A stretch of DNA of 64,000 nucleotides from Paramecium pentaurelia (lineage: Eukaryota > Ciliophora > Oligohymenophorea > Peniculida > Parameciidae), in the NCBI GenBank assembly GCA_905183005.1, contig CAJJDO010000029.1, positions 154,091 to 218,090 on the forward strand, in the 5' to 3' direction. Positions 11,615 through 22,792 of this stretch are shown here, piece after piece. The number at the start of each line of letters is the position of its first letter. Within the stretch, counting starts at the first letter, position 1. The notes below the pieces were generated by a model. That model worked only from the letters and a program-made list of their open reading frames with translations. It did not search any database and was not told where the DNA came from. The translations under genes and the position numbers were made by a program.

Positions 11615-12574
11615 AGACAATTTTTTTTTAAACTCATTAGTTCCATTCACGCATTACATTAAATTTATATATTTCTTAATTATTTAATAGAAATTAATTT
11701 TACTATATTTATTATAAGACTCTGATATTAAATGTTTATTAATGAGCTTTATAATATAATATTATTTAATATATTTGATTTTTTATCTCATTTTATAATA
11801 TTGAAAAAATGATTATTTTGTAGAAATAGAAATAGAGTTTATATAATAATAAAAAATTTAATATATTTCTATTTAGATATCAGCAACACTTTTATAAAAA
11901 AATTGAAAAAATTTTAGTCGTTATAAAATGATAGATTTTATAACATTCATAGAAACAAAGACAATAAACTTATAAAATCTCATTAAATCTATTTTGAAGA
12001 ATAAAGAAATAATAATAAATAATAATAGATTCATATCTTTATTAAAAATTTATTAATTTATTTGTTCTTTATATCTAAAATTACTTTTCTACATTACTCT
12101 ATTATTTATATTGCAATTTTGTTATTTTCCCTTCCAATCTTTTCTTACATATTATTTACCTCTTTTTCTTTAAAGTTTCAATTATATATTAAAATGTGTA
12201 TTTATAAAAGAATAACAAATTATCATAGTTATTTTTTTAAATTAATAGCCTTGTTAAATTCTTAATATAAATTCATCATTTTAATTAGTATAGAGATTAT
12301 AAGTTCATAATAATTCTTATAATTTTAACTTGTTTAACAATATTAAGATGGAATATAAGAATAATAAATCTAATGGTTTTTTAATTTATTGCATGACACA
12401 TCAAATATAAATATATTAAATCAAAAGTATAAATTAGCTTTTTGTAATTTAAATTATTTAATATATATATTTATAAAATAAAAATCTAAATACTGATTTT
12501 TAAAAACAGTTAACAGAATTATTATATATTTAAGATTTAATTTCAAAAAACTTATCAATTTTATGAGAATGATA
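11615..12574. other. Intergenic, AT-rich
   Basis: About 960 bp between two minus-strand genes. It contains long A/T runs and a Phe/Ile/Leu-rich open frame near 12062-12265 whose composition is that expected by chance in such sequence. No tRNA or exon supported. Confidence 0.5.
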
Positions 12575-13956
12575 TCAATTTAATATATTTTCAGCCTTTA
12601 GTTTCTTTAAAGTATCGGTGTCAGTTGAATGTGTAAAACGGTATCCTCCTTTGACTTATTTCATCACTGGAACTTAGTTGATAGGTGGTAATTCATTCTA
12701 AAAGTAATCAATTAGGATCTATTAATCCAATAAATTCTATTAATTTTATGTAGGACTTGTCAAAATGGCATCCAAATTTCCTATAGATTTAGTTAATGAT
12801 AAATTTTTGGTGCTAAACTTAGGAGAGGAACTAATTTCGATAGATTCTTTAAAGAAATGATGATTTATGGCTTCATTTGGTTTAATTCTTTATTTAGGAT
12901 CTAATGATAACATTTAAGATAACAAATGTTAAGCACTTTATGGAATGCGAATCAATTAAAGATTTTTAAGATTAAATAAACATTTTTGGTTTTCTTTCAT
13001 AGTTTCTTCTCTATTGACTCCTTAAAATAAATCTTATTTGACTAATCTAAAATTAATTAATTAATTAATATACAATTTATAAAATACACAACCCAAGGAA
13101 AACATATCTGAATCTGTAGAGCATTTATTTTCCTTTAAAATTTCAGGAGCTATGAATCCTGGAGTACCTAATATTTTTTGATCAGTTCCAATAATAGTAG
13201 CTTTGGCAAAATCAATCAATTTTACTGATGCATTTTAGAGCTTTTAATCATATATTATATTATCTGGTTAAATATCTCTATGAATAACTTATATTTGTGC
13301 TAAGTATTATAAAATCTTTAAGCACTCAATTATAATTTACTATATTTAAATTAAACTTAATTATTATTTTGTTGTTGAATTCAATCTACTCAATTTTTAT
13401 CCTTCTATCTTTTCCATTACAATATAATAAGTATTATTTGTTTTAAAGAACTCGATAAATTTTGGAAGTCCTGGATGATTCAATATTTTAAGTATATTTA
13501 GTTCATTGTATAATTAGTTTAAATCTCCTATTTATTCTCTTTTTATAAGTTTAACAACATAATTCAACTTATCATCATTATTTTATATGAATTCATAGCA
13601 ATAACTATTTTGACCTTTAGATATATGTGATCCTATATTATAAAATATTTGAAAATCTGTAGAAGTTATGTGTTTTTTAATAGCATTTCTTAACATTTCT
13701 ATTGTTTTAGGCTTAGCATGAAACCATTTAATTTTTGAATTGAACATAAATCCAAATGAAGGATCAGAGTTCAAAGTATTCCAACTAATTTCTACAGACC
13801 AATTTAAATTTATTGTATATTTTGCCAATCCTTCTGTCTGAATGATAAAAATTATCTATATACATTAAGTAAAAGTAACTAATCATTTTGGATTTCTATA
13901 TGATATATAGAATCTTTAAATAAATGTTTTCGATGACAAATAAAATCTGATTTCAT
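12575..13956 (-). CDS. Atypical protein kinase
   Basis: Exons 13956-13864, 13837-13074 and 13046-12575; introns of 26 nt (TTCAG acceptor) and 27 nt; 442 residues. A ligand-like N-terminal segment with WNTLNSDPSFGFMFNSKIKW precedes a kinase domain: VVKLIK (ATP lysine), catalytic loop IHRDIQPDN, then LIDFAKA where DFG is normal, GTPGFIAPEIL and DSDMFSLGCVFYKL. The Gly of DFG is Ala, and the Lys after HRDI is Gln (encoded TAA). The Asp residues of HRD and of DFA are kept, so activity is possible but not certain. The last 120 residues are Ser/Gln-rich without a domain. The 27-nt intron has no stop and a length divisible by three, so it could also be translated. Confidence 0.82.
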
Positions 13957-13971
13957 TAAATAAATAAAAAA

Positions 13972-14946
13972 ATGAAGACTTCTCGTCTATCATTCTAAAG
14001 AGAAAATGAAGAAACTGTATGGCATACTCGTAAATTACGTTAAGAGACTGAGAAAGATATCTTATTGATGAAAAATAGACTTAAATTATTAAAGAGAGGT
14101 GATGCACAGTTATCTAAGAAAATTGATGAAATTAAAAAGAAAACTAAATCTATGATTGAATTGAAAAAGAATCATCATTAATAAATTGAATAAGTAACTA
14201 ATATTATTAAATTGAAAATCATTAGAAAAAACTAAGTTAAAAGAATGATGAAGAATTATTGAAAGATAAATAGAAATTTAATTATTGCCACAAAAAATAA
14301 TAAGAAGAATAATTAGCTATGATTAAAAAAGCAATGGAATAAATAAAATTAGAAGAATATAAAAGAATTAAGTACACTTACAAAATATCATCTAATCTAG
14401 AGAAATATCTTTAAAAAATTCTAAATTCATTAATAAATAAAAGTAAGACTTTATTACAAAGAACAGAGAGAGAAGAGAACAAATTTAGGAAAATTTGTCA
14501 AAATCAAAAACTAATATATCAATTTATTGGAATGAAAAATTATCTCATATTCATAAGGAAAATGAAAAGTAATTCTTATTAAATTAAGCTTTAGAGCAAA
14601 ATTGGAAAATAAAAGAGTATGTGAATAAAATAGGGCTTATTAGGAAAAGATGGAAATGGAAGAATCATATATGATGTAAAAATTATTGAGATCACAAGAA
14701 GTTCAGAAGAAATTGACATCAAAATTAGAAAAAGCTAAAAATTTACCTCATAAGGAATTCAATCACATGATTAAAGAAGAAGATTAACATACTTACCATC
14801 TTAAAACTAATAAAAGTGTAGAACTACCTAGATGGTTACCTACTCCTGAAAAAGAGATTGTTGTCACACAAAATTTAGATAGTGAACCAAAATAAAATAC
14901 TGAATAATAAATAAAAGATGATAATCATTAAGATAAGTAAGATTGA
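13972..14946 (+). CDS. Coiled-coil protein (295 residues)
   Basis: Exons 13972-14193, 14226-14371, 14401-14568 and 14595-14946 (introns of 32, 29 and 26 nt). Only after removing all three introns does one frame run from ATG to TGA 14944-14946. The product is almost wholly charged helix: RENEETVWHTRKLRQETEKD, KSMIELKKNHHQQ, KAKLENKRVCEQNRAYQEKM, followed by a short proline-containing tail (LPRWLPTPEKE) and an acidic Gln-rich end. This predicts a structural coiled coil such as those of basal bodies or axonemes, but no specific family is recognised. Its start lies 15 bp from the start of the divergent kinase gene, so the two share a promoter region. Confidence 0.7.
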
Positions 14947-15147
14947 GATATTCATTTTATATCAATAAGAATATTAAAGGATTTATTTATAATGATTAAT
15001 AAATACAATTAAATTACTAAATCCTTATCATTCATAATTGCATGCTTTTATGAAAATAAATGTATAATAAGCTTAAAATAAGAAATAATAATATATATTA
15101 ATGTATAAACAATAATATTATAATACATATAAATATTAATTAATTGA

Positions 15148-15552
15148 TCATTCTTGTTTTTCTTTTGGTTGTGTTTCATCTTCAACTTTTTGTTAATTTT
15201 TTTAATTAATTGTTGCTAATAATACACCAAGTATAGCAATATCAGCTGCAACAATTTTAAATGCTTGACTTAATTCTGTAATTTCAAAGTCATCTAAAGT
15301 CTAAATGTGCAAAAAAAGGACAATAAATTGTAGGATGGCTAATGCATAATTGATGTAAGATATTCCAAATAAAATTGAAAATGCCAAAACATTAAAGATT
15401 ATGATCCATGCTGTATTATCAATAGATTAAAATCCAGTCATGTTGGCAACAATATTCAAGATAGATATGATATGGGTTTCATTTCTGTTAATTTGAATTG
15501 ACAAATAAACAACATAGCTAATTATAGGCATGAGTAGGAATTTCTTGATCAT
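15148..15552 (-). CDS. Small multi-pass membrane protein (134 residues)
   Basis: Single exon, ATG 15552-15550 to TGA 15150-15148. Four hydrophobic stretches are visible: KFLLMPIISYVVYLSI, AWIIIFNVLAFSILFG, INYALAILQFIVLFL and AADIAILGVLLATI. A charged C-terminal tail (QKVEDETQPKEKQE) presumably lies in the cytosol. There is no cleavable signal peptide beyond the first membrane helix. The family is not recognised. The start is 36 bp from the start of the divergent succinate dehydrogenase gene. Confidence 0.65.
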
Positions 15553-15588
15553 AATTAATAATATCTTATTTTATATATTTTTAATCCA

Positions 15589-17661
15589 ATGTTCAGAATT
15601 ACAACTTAGGCCTTGTACAATCAACAAGCCACAAAATTAGTTAATCGATTCTGTGTAGTGTCAAAAAATAAACCAGGAGTGGGTCCTTCTTAAGTAATAC
15701 CAAAGCATATAATTGATAGGGCCATCTGACAGACAAATATACAGTGATAGATCACACATATGATGCAGTTGTTGTAGGAGCAGGAGGTGCAGGTTTAAGA
15801 GCAGCATTTGGTTTAGTAGAGTTAGGGTTTAAGACTGCTTGTATTTCAAAGTTGTTTCCCACAAGATCTCATACAGTAGCAGCTTAAGGAGGTATTAATG
15901 CAGCATTAGGAAACATGACAGAAGATGATTGGAGATGGTAGTGATTAAGACATATCTAGGCATGCATATGATACAATAAAGGGATCTGATTGGCTGGGAG
16001 ACTAAGATGCTATTACTTATATGTGTAAGGAGGCACCAAAGGCAGTTTATGAATTGGAAAGTTATGGTTTACCATTTTCAAGAACTCCAGAAGGGAAGAT
16101 TTATCAAAGAGCATTTGGAGGATAGAGTTTGAAATTCGGAACAGGAGGATAAGCTTATAGATGTTGTGCTGTTGCAGACAGAACTGGACATGCTATGTTA
16201 CATACTTTATTTGGAAGAGCTTTAGGATATGATTGTATATTCTTTGTAGAGTACTTTGCTCTTGATTTGATGATGGATGACCAAGGGTAATTTAATTGTT
16301 GTGATTAATATAATATAGAGCTTGTAGAGGAGTTGTTTGTATGTCTATGGCAGATGGGTCAATCCATAGAATTAGAGCTGGATATACAGTTATAGCAACA
16401 GGAGGTTATGGAAGAGCATTTTAATCATGCACATCTGCTCATACTTGTACAGGTGATGGTGGAGGTATGACAATTAGAGCAGGTTTACCAATGGAGGATT
16501 TGGAATTTGTATAATTTCATCCTACTGGTATATACGGTTCTGGATGTTTGATGACTGAAGGATGTAGAGGAGAAGGTGGTATCCTTAGAAATTCATTGGG
16601 AGAAAGATTCATGGAGAGATATGCTCCAACAGCTAAGGATTTAGCTAGTAGAGATGTTGTTTCTAGAGCTATGACTAAGGAAATTTTAGAGGGAAGAGGG
16701 TACCTCTTAGATTATTATCATTTATAGAGTTGGACCAGAAAAAGATCATATTTACTTGCATCTAAATCATTTGCCTGCTGAACTCTTACATGAAAGATTA
16801 CCAGGAATTAGTGAAGCAGCTAAAATATTTGCAGGTGTTGATGTTACCAAAGAACCTGCACCAGTCTTACCAACTGTTCATTATAATATGGGTGGAGTAC
16901 CAACCAATTTCAAAACTGAAGTTCTTAATTAAGTTGGAGGCAAAGATCAAGTAGTTCCTGGACTTTTGGCAGCTGGTGAAGCTGCTTGTGCTTCAGTTCA
17001 TGGTGCAAATAGATTGGGAGCCAATTCTTTATTAGATATAGTTGTTTTTGGAAGACAAGCTGCTAATCTTGTTGGTGAGAAATGGAAACCTGGATAGAAA
17101 TAACCAGATTTACCTAAAAATGCTGGAGAAGCTGCTATAGCTAGAATTGATAGATTAAGACATCATGAAGGATCTTAAACAGTTGCTTAAGTTAGAAAAG
17201 ATCTTCAAAGAACAATGCAGAAACATGCTGCTGTATTTAGAATTGAAAAAACATTATAAGAGGGTGTTGAAAAAGTTAAAGAAATTTATTCAAGGAAAGA
17301 TGATATTAGAATTAAAGATAAAGGACTTGTATGGAATTCTGATTTGATTGAAGGATTAGAATTAGATAATTTATTATGTAATTCTATATTTAAATATTAT
17401 TTCAGTATAAGGTAAAATGACTATAGAAGGAGCTTTAAATAGAAAAGAATCAAGAGGAGCACATGCTCGTGATGATTTTCCAGATAGAGATGATAAGAAT
17501 TGGATGAAACATACATTAGCAAGAATTAAAGACACTAAAAGTGGTGATATTGAATTAACTTATAGAGACGTATTAATTATTATTATAATTTATAGGTTAT
17601 CACTAAGACTTAAGATCCAATAGAATTTGATACGGTTCCTCCTAAAAAGAGAGTGTATTGA
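15589..17661 (+). CDS. SDHA: Succinate dehydrogenase flavoprotein subunit, mitochondrial
   Basis: Seven exons: 15589-15693, 15720-15937, 15960-16286, 16319-16699, 16728-17377, 17406-17569 and 17596-17661 (introns of 26, 22, 32, 28, 28 and 26 nt); 636 residues. An Arg/Gln-rich mitochondrial targeting peptide is followed by the FAD-binding glycine motif VVVGAGGAGLRAA and RSHTVAAQGGINAALG, whose His carries the covalent FAD. Substrate-site signatures FHPTGIYGSGCLMTEGCRGE, HYNMGGVPTN and GANRLGANSLLD are all present. The C-terminal domain is complete, ending PPKKRVY. Length and motifs match a functional complex II subunit that oxidises succinate to fumarate and passes electrons to ubiquinone. No regulatory signal is visible. 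Confidence 0.97.
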
Positions 17662-17703
17662 ATAATTATTAAATAATATTAATAAATAAAATATAATATA
17701 AAA

Positions 17704-18180
17704 ATGAATGGCCGTTTGTCTTCTTATTAATTAAATTGTGAAATTAATATCGAAAAGGAAGCTACTGAAATGGCATCAAGAATTATGGATCGTTTCCGTT
17801 AGAAACAAAATTTTAGATCTTGCCAAAAACTCTCAATTAAAGGTGATGGATTTCGATCAAGTGAATATTAACCAAGGTTAACAGAAGTTTAATCAATACG
17901 AAATGGAACAAATTCAATAGTATATAGAAATGAAATTAAATATAACTTAAATATCAGATAACCTCATAATAACTTTGAATAAATACCAAAACATATTGAA
18001 ATAATAAAAAAATCTCATAATTTGTAAATTCAATAATCATAAGATATAAAAGATAATTATTAAAAATCTATAAAGTTTAATAATACTCTTGAATCTTAAT
18101 ATTAATCTAATAAATCAAATAACACTAAATTAATTAAATTAATGTAATCAATCATTATATATATTATTAGGAAAGCATGA
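17704..18180 (+). CDS. Hypothetical protein, frame and 3' end uncertain
   Basis: ATG 17704, in-frame TGA 18178-18180, 158 residues if unspliced. The product is polar and disorder-like (IEKEATEMASRIMDRFRQKQ, later Asn/Ser/Gln-rich). A 25-nt GT...TTTTAG candidate intron at 17792-17816 would switch to a second open frame reading LAKNSQLKVMDFDQVNINQG and KFNQYEMEQIQQYIEMKL, which looks equally protein-like. A third coding-like stretch (NEVENIEKLIVLF) follows beyond 18190 in yet another frame. The gene is probably real, but either the intron structure is unusual or it carries indels. No family recognised. It starts 43 bp after the succinate dehydrogenase stop. Confidence 0.4.
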
Positions 18181-18439
18181 ATAGAATCTTTAATGAGATA
18201 TAAGAATGAAGTGGAAAACATTGAAAAATTGATAGTATTATTCTCTAATAAAAAGATAGAAATTACACAACTTTCAAGTGAATTTACATAAAAAAAAGAA
18301 AAATAGATTCATATTTTTAGATAAACCTAGAAATTCTTTAGAATACTCTTAATGGATTTTTAAAAAATGAATCTATACTATTAAGTTTACTTTGTTTTTC
18401 ATATGATTTTATACAAAATTTATGAAATATATTTATATT

Positions 18440-20199
18440 TCATGATTTCATTAGTCTCTTTATTAGTTATCTTAATTCTAAGTAATCAGATATTTTCAAT
18501 TCTTTTACTACCATATATTATTAAATTTTAGATTCTTGAGCGAATTTCTTTTCATCAAATTCTTTTAAGTAATATTTATCAACAATTTCAAAATAATAAT
18601 ATAATTGTTATAAGAAGGATATCTCAATTTATTAGGATTTGCTGATTTTATTACATAAATTACTTGTATTAATATTTTAAGCAATAATATGATTAAATTC
18701 TATTATTAAATTTCTAATTATCTTTTTAATAACCTTCCATTCTAATCCAAACAAAATTTAATAGAATTCTGAATCATATTTTTAATACTCAATTATTAAT
18801 GATTTATTAGATTTAATCATTTAATTATATTCTAAACATGTTTTAGTAAATTAGTTATTTTCTAATAAGAATTTAGCACTAAATCTACTATAAGCATTTT
18901 CTTTACAAAAAAGTTACCAATCTTTAAATTTAAATTTATTATCACTTTCAATCAATTATTTATAAATTGTTTCTTTGATATTTTATAGATGTTTTGAAAA
19001 AATAATTCTACATTTTTCATTTAATAAAGGTGTAATCAATTTGAAATCTTTTAATTTTGATATTATATTATTTAAAAATATGCACAAAGAGAATTGACTT
19101 TGTAATATCAATTAGATTTCATCAAACAAAGATTAATTTTTAGGAATAGTGTTATTATTAGTAATTTAATTGTTTTTTGTATTTAAATACTTATTTAGAA
19201 TTACATTAACCTAAGGATTCTTACAACTTACATATACTAATTTTTTATTAGAACTATTTGAAGTCCATGGTTCTGAACTATTTGGAATTTCAGATTTTAT
19301 AGTTTATTAAGTACTTTCGGTATCTGTTGGCCTAACAAATTTTTCTGTTTTTTTTGTTGTTCTTTTTATTAATGGATGTTTAATGAGTTCTGTAATTCCT
19401 AATCTTAAATATGGATCAACTATTAGACATTATTTGATAAAGTCTTTTACTGTTTCAGAAACAGGAGGAACATCTGGAAATGAAATACGTTAATTGAGCA
19501 TTTTAAAAATCAATTCTTATTCAGTCTATGCTTACCAGGGTGGACATCCAAATAAAATTTCATAAAAGAGAACTCCTAGACTCCAAATATCACTTTTGGC
19601 GTTATATTATGATTTGATTATGGTTTCTGGGCTCATGTAGAGAGGAGTACCAACATTCATTTCATTTTATAATTGATTTAATGGCTTTGCGAATCCAAAA
19701 TCTGCTATTTTAATGGCATCTTCATTAATTAAGATGTTCTATGGCTTTAAGTCTCTATGTATAATATCTCATATGATAATTTAGAATACTTTGTTAAGCC
19801 ATCACATAAATACCATCTATGATTTATCGAATAATAGCTACAGCATATTCTTATTTCAAGTATCCAAATTACTTTAATTTCTATGCTAGATCTCCTTGTC
19901 TACAGTATTCAGTGATAATATATATATTGTTCTAAGTTGTGAAATGCTCATAAAACTTTAATATATTGCGTCCCTGTAGTTTGGATAGGATTTATATTTC
20001 ATTCTAAATAAGTGGCAATTGGTCAGAAAACTGTCTCTTGATAACCTAAGACAGTATAATAAATAATGATTACTTTAATGGCTACATTCTCTTTTGTAAT
20101 AGTATTGATCCCTTTATATACAATAGAACTAAACCCTCTTCCAATAATATCACAAGTATTAAACTAATAATTCATAATTACTCTAGTTTCATAACTCAT
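18440..20199 (-). CDS. ULK/ATG1-like Ser/Thr protein kinase
   Basis: Exons 20199-20074, 20045-19790 and 19767-18440 (introns of 28 and 22 nt; the second ends ATGAG, an unusual acceptor); 569 residues. The N-terminal kinase domain is complete: IIGRGFSSIVYKG loop, VAIKV, HRDLKPQNILI, IADFGFAKPL, VGTPLYMSPETI, DIWSLGVLFYEILFG. The order and SPET motif resemble the ULK/ATG1 group, which is expanded in Paramecium. The C-terminal 300 residues are Asn/Lys-rich and helical, without a clear MIT domain. A role in autophagy-type signalling is an inference from kinase similarity only. Confidence 0.85.
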
Positions 20200-20378
20200 T
20201 TTTATTTATTATTTTATTTAGTTTGTTTAATTAATATAAGTTATTATAACTTAAAGAATAATATTTTTTAAATTATATAGATATAATAAATTGATCAAGT
20301 ATAATTTTTATTCAATTTAATGTATGAAATCGTTCATTTTTTGTGATAAATAAGATTATTCTTAAATATTATAAACTT

Positions 20379-22579
20379 ATGATTAAAACATATAGTTTAC
20401 AGTATGTGTCTCAAGAGATTGAATAGATGTATCGATAATCAAAGCTAATTGGTTTAAAGCATAGACGTGAATACTTATATGCAACAATTACCCTCTATAT
20501 AATTCTAATAATCATAAAGTATAATCAATATTAGAATTTGATACCTTAAATATTGGCTAGTGTTTGCTTAACATTAATATTGGCTTGTTATATTGGAATG
20601 AGGAGATATCAAAAATATAAAGAAATCTTCGTTACTACTAATATATTATTAATGAGTGCTTTAGTTGAAAGTTTAAGACTCTTTGGATCAGAATCTGACC
20701 TTTGGTATTATGGTTATCATACATCAATTCTAAAATTCTGTAAGAAATATTATATTTATCATAGTAATTTATATAACTGGATCCTCATTTATTTTTTAAA
20801 CATGTTTCTTTCTTTTAACTTAAATTGCAAACTTCTATAATTTTTAAACATATGATATATAATCTATCATCTCTCATTGTATAATTTCTATTTTACTTGT
20901 TTTATTAAGATATCAGTATGAGATAATCAAAAGAAAGCACTTTTTAGTCAATTTATCTAAAGTTCAATATGATAATATTTTAGAAGACTTATTACCCTCT
21001 TGGGTAGTTATTGTCAAATATAATAAATTAGCTGGTTAATTGGATATTGAAAAGATAAATTAACATTTTAAGGATACATTCAATTTATAAAACAATGAAG
21101 CATTCAGAGATTTCTTAAGAAAATTAGTTTTCTTTGATATAGACAATTAAAATACCTAATAATATATAAAAATAGAACATTTAATAATATAAGAACTTAA
21201 AATGAAAAATGAAGAACATCCTGTTCAAAAATATTTTGCTATTTTAGAAGAATAAAATAAGTCTAAATTATGGAAATTCAAAGTTACTTAGGTTTATTGT
21301 AATTCCTTTTAACCTTAAATATTATTGTTATTTGAAGAAATTGAAGAGGATAAATATGATAAGTATATAAATGCAATTGAATAAAGAGATAAATAATAAT
21401 ATGTAATAAAATTATTTTTAATTCTAGTTTAATTCAAAATTAAGTTTACAATAAATCAATCATTAACTTGAAATTATTTAATAATTTTATCGTGAAATAT
21501 CTAAATACGAATACTTAACATATATTCAACAAAACATAAAATAATAATTGCAATTGAATTATTTCCTTTACAATTTAAATAATAATCTATTTAATTTATA
21601 TTAAATATGTTATTAATAAATTAAAAGTGATATCAATATCTTAAAATTGGATTAATTTATAATTGATTTATGTCTTAACCTTCAAATTGAATACAAAAAA
21701 AATAAACAATAAAATCAAATTTCAAATCTTAAAAACTTAGTTTTGACAACTGATAAATAAAAACTTATTTCTATTATTATGAATTTAGTTTACTTTATTA
21801 AATTATTGCTATCTATTATTCATAGTGATACTAATATTATAAATCAAGTTTAACCATTAAAAAAATCAATTAAACTATCCATAAAATAATCTAAAAAATT
21901 TGAAAACTCTTTATAAATTTCTTTAACCCATCCTAATTTAAATGTAGCTAATTCAATAATAACATAATTATAAAATATTGAACCATTTTAATTAGATGAT
22001 TATAAAAGAAATTGGGAATAAAGAAATTATTTTGAAAAAATAACAAGTATTAACTAAACCTTGTAATAGATGATGGAAATGTATAAATAAGAAGTATCTT
22101 CAATCTAATTAATTTAAATTGATAATAAATCTTAATAAATAAATTGTTAAAATTAATAAACAATTCATAATATGAAATAGTTATAATTTAATACTATTGG
22201 ATATATAATAGCTTAATATTTTGCAAGTAGTTTAGGACCTTAAAATAGGTTTAATTTCAAATAAACTTGTCTAGATATTGAAAGATATCATACAAATTAA
22301 TTTGTAGGATTATAATAAACAAAAATATAATTCTGTATTTATAAAAATTATGAAAATTTTGAAAAAGAGATATTAAGTGATTAATTAAATTCTTTTAAAC
22401 AAAATATTTAATTTTCATCAGAAAAAATGACCAATTAAGAAATATTTTAGAATTTTTACTAATTAATTCATAAAAAGAAATGAAATTATATAATATAATT
22501 TATCTATTTAAATTTATTATAGAACTTTCATTTATTTCAATAACATATATATAATATTATGTATTGCTTTTAAATTTGA
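20379..22579 (+). CDS. Membrane protein with degenerate histidine-kinase-like core
   Basis: Exons 20379-20739, 20765-21402 and 21428-22579 (two 25-nt introns); 716 residues, TGA 22577-22579. The N-terminal 200 residues hold six hydrophobic segments (ATITLYIILIIIKY, LASVCLTLILACYIG, CIISILLVLLRYQYE). A cytosolic region follows with DNILEDLLPSWVVIV and RDFLRKLVFFDID, then helices around EQRDK that resemble the approach to a dimerisation domain. The segment TTDKQKLISIIMNLVYFI looks like the N-box of a GHKL ATPase, but the phospho-accepting His-Asp/Glu pair and the glycine boxes are not visible. A degenerate sensor-kinase relative is the best reading. The start at 20379 is the first in-frame ATG; other starts are possible. 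Confidence 0.65.
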
Positions 22580-22792
22580 AAATATTAAAGACAACAACAT
22601 TATAATTAATTATAATATTAATAAAGTTAATAGTTAACAAATTTATATTTCAATAAAGATTTAAAATAAAGAAGATATAAAATTAGATAGAAGTTTAGTG
22701 TTTCTTTTATTAAAATATATATGAATATAGTATTTTGTATACTACCTATTCTTTCTTCTTTTTTATTTATTTATAAATATTTTTAACAGATA

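Noticed and set aside
12062..12265. Phe/Ile/Leu-rich plus-strand ORF
   Set aside because: Composition equals chance translation of AT-rich spacer; no ATG-initiated conserved product and no domain.
21403..21427. Early TGA after this stretch suggesting a short protein
   Set aside because: The TGA is reached only if the 25-nt GTAATAAAA...TTCTAG intron is left in; removing it opens another 380 codons with protein-like content.
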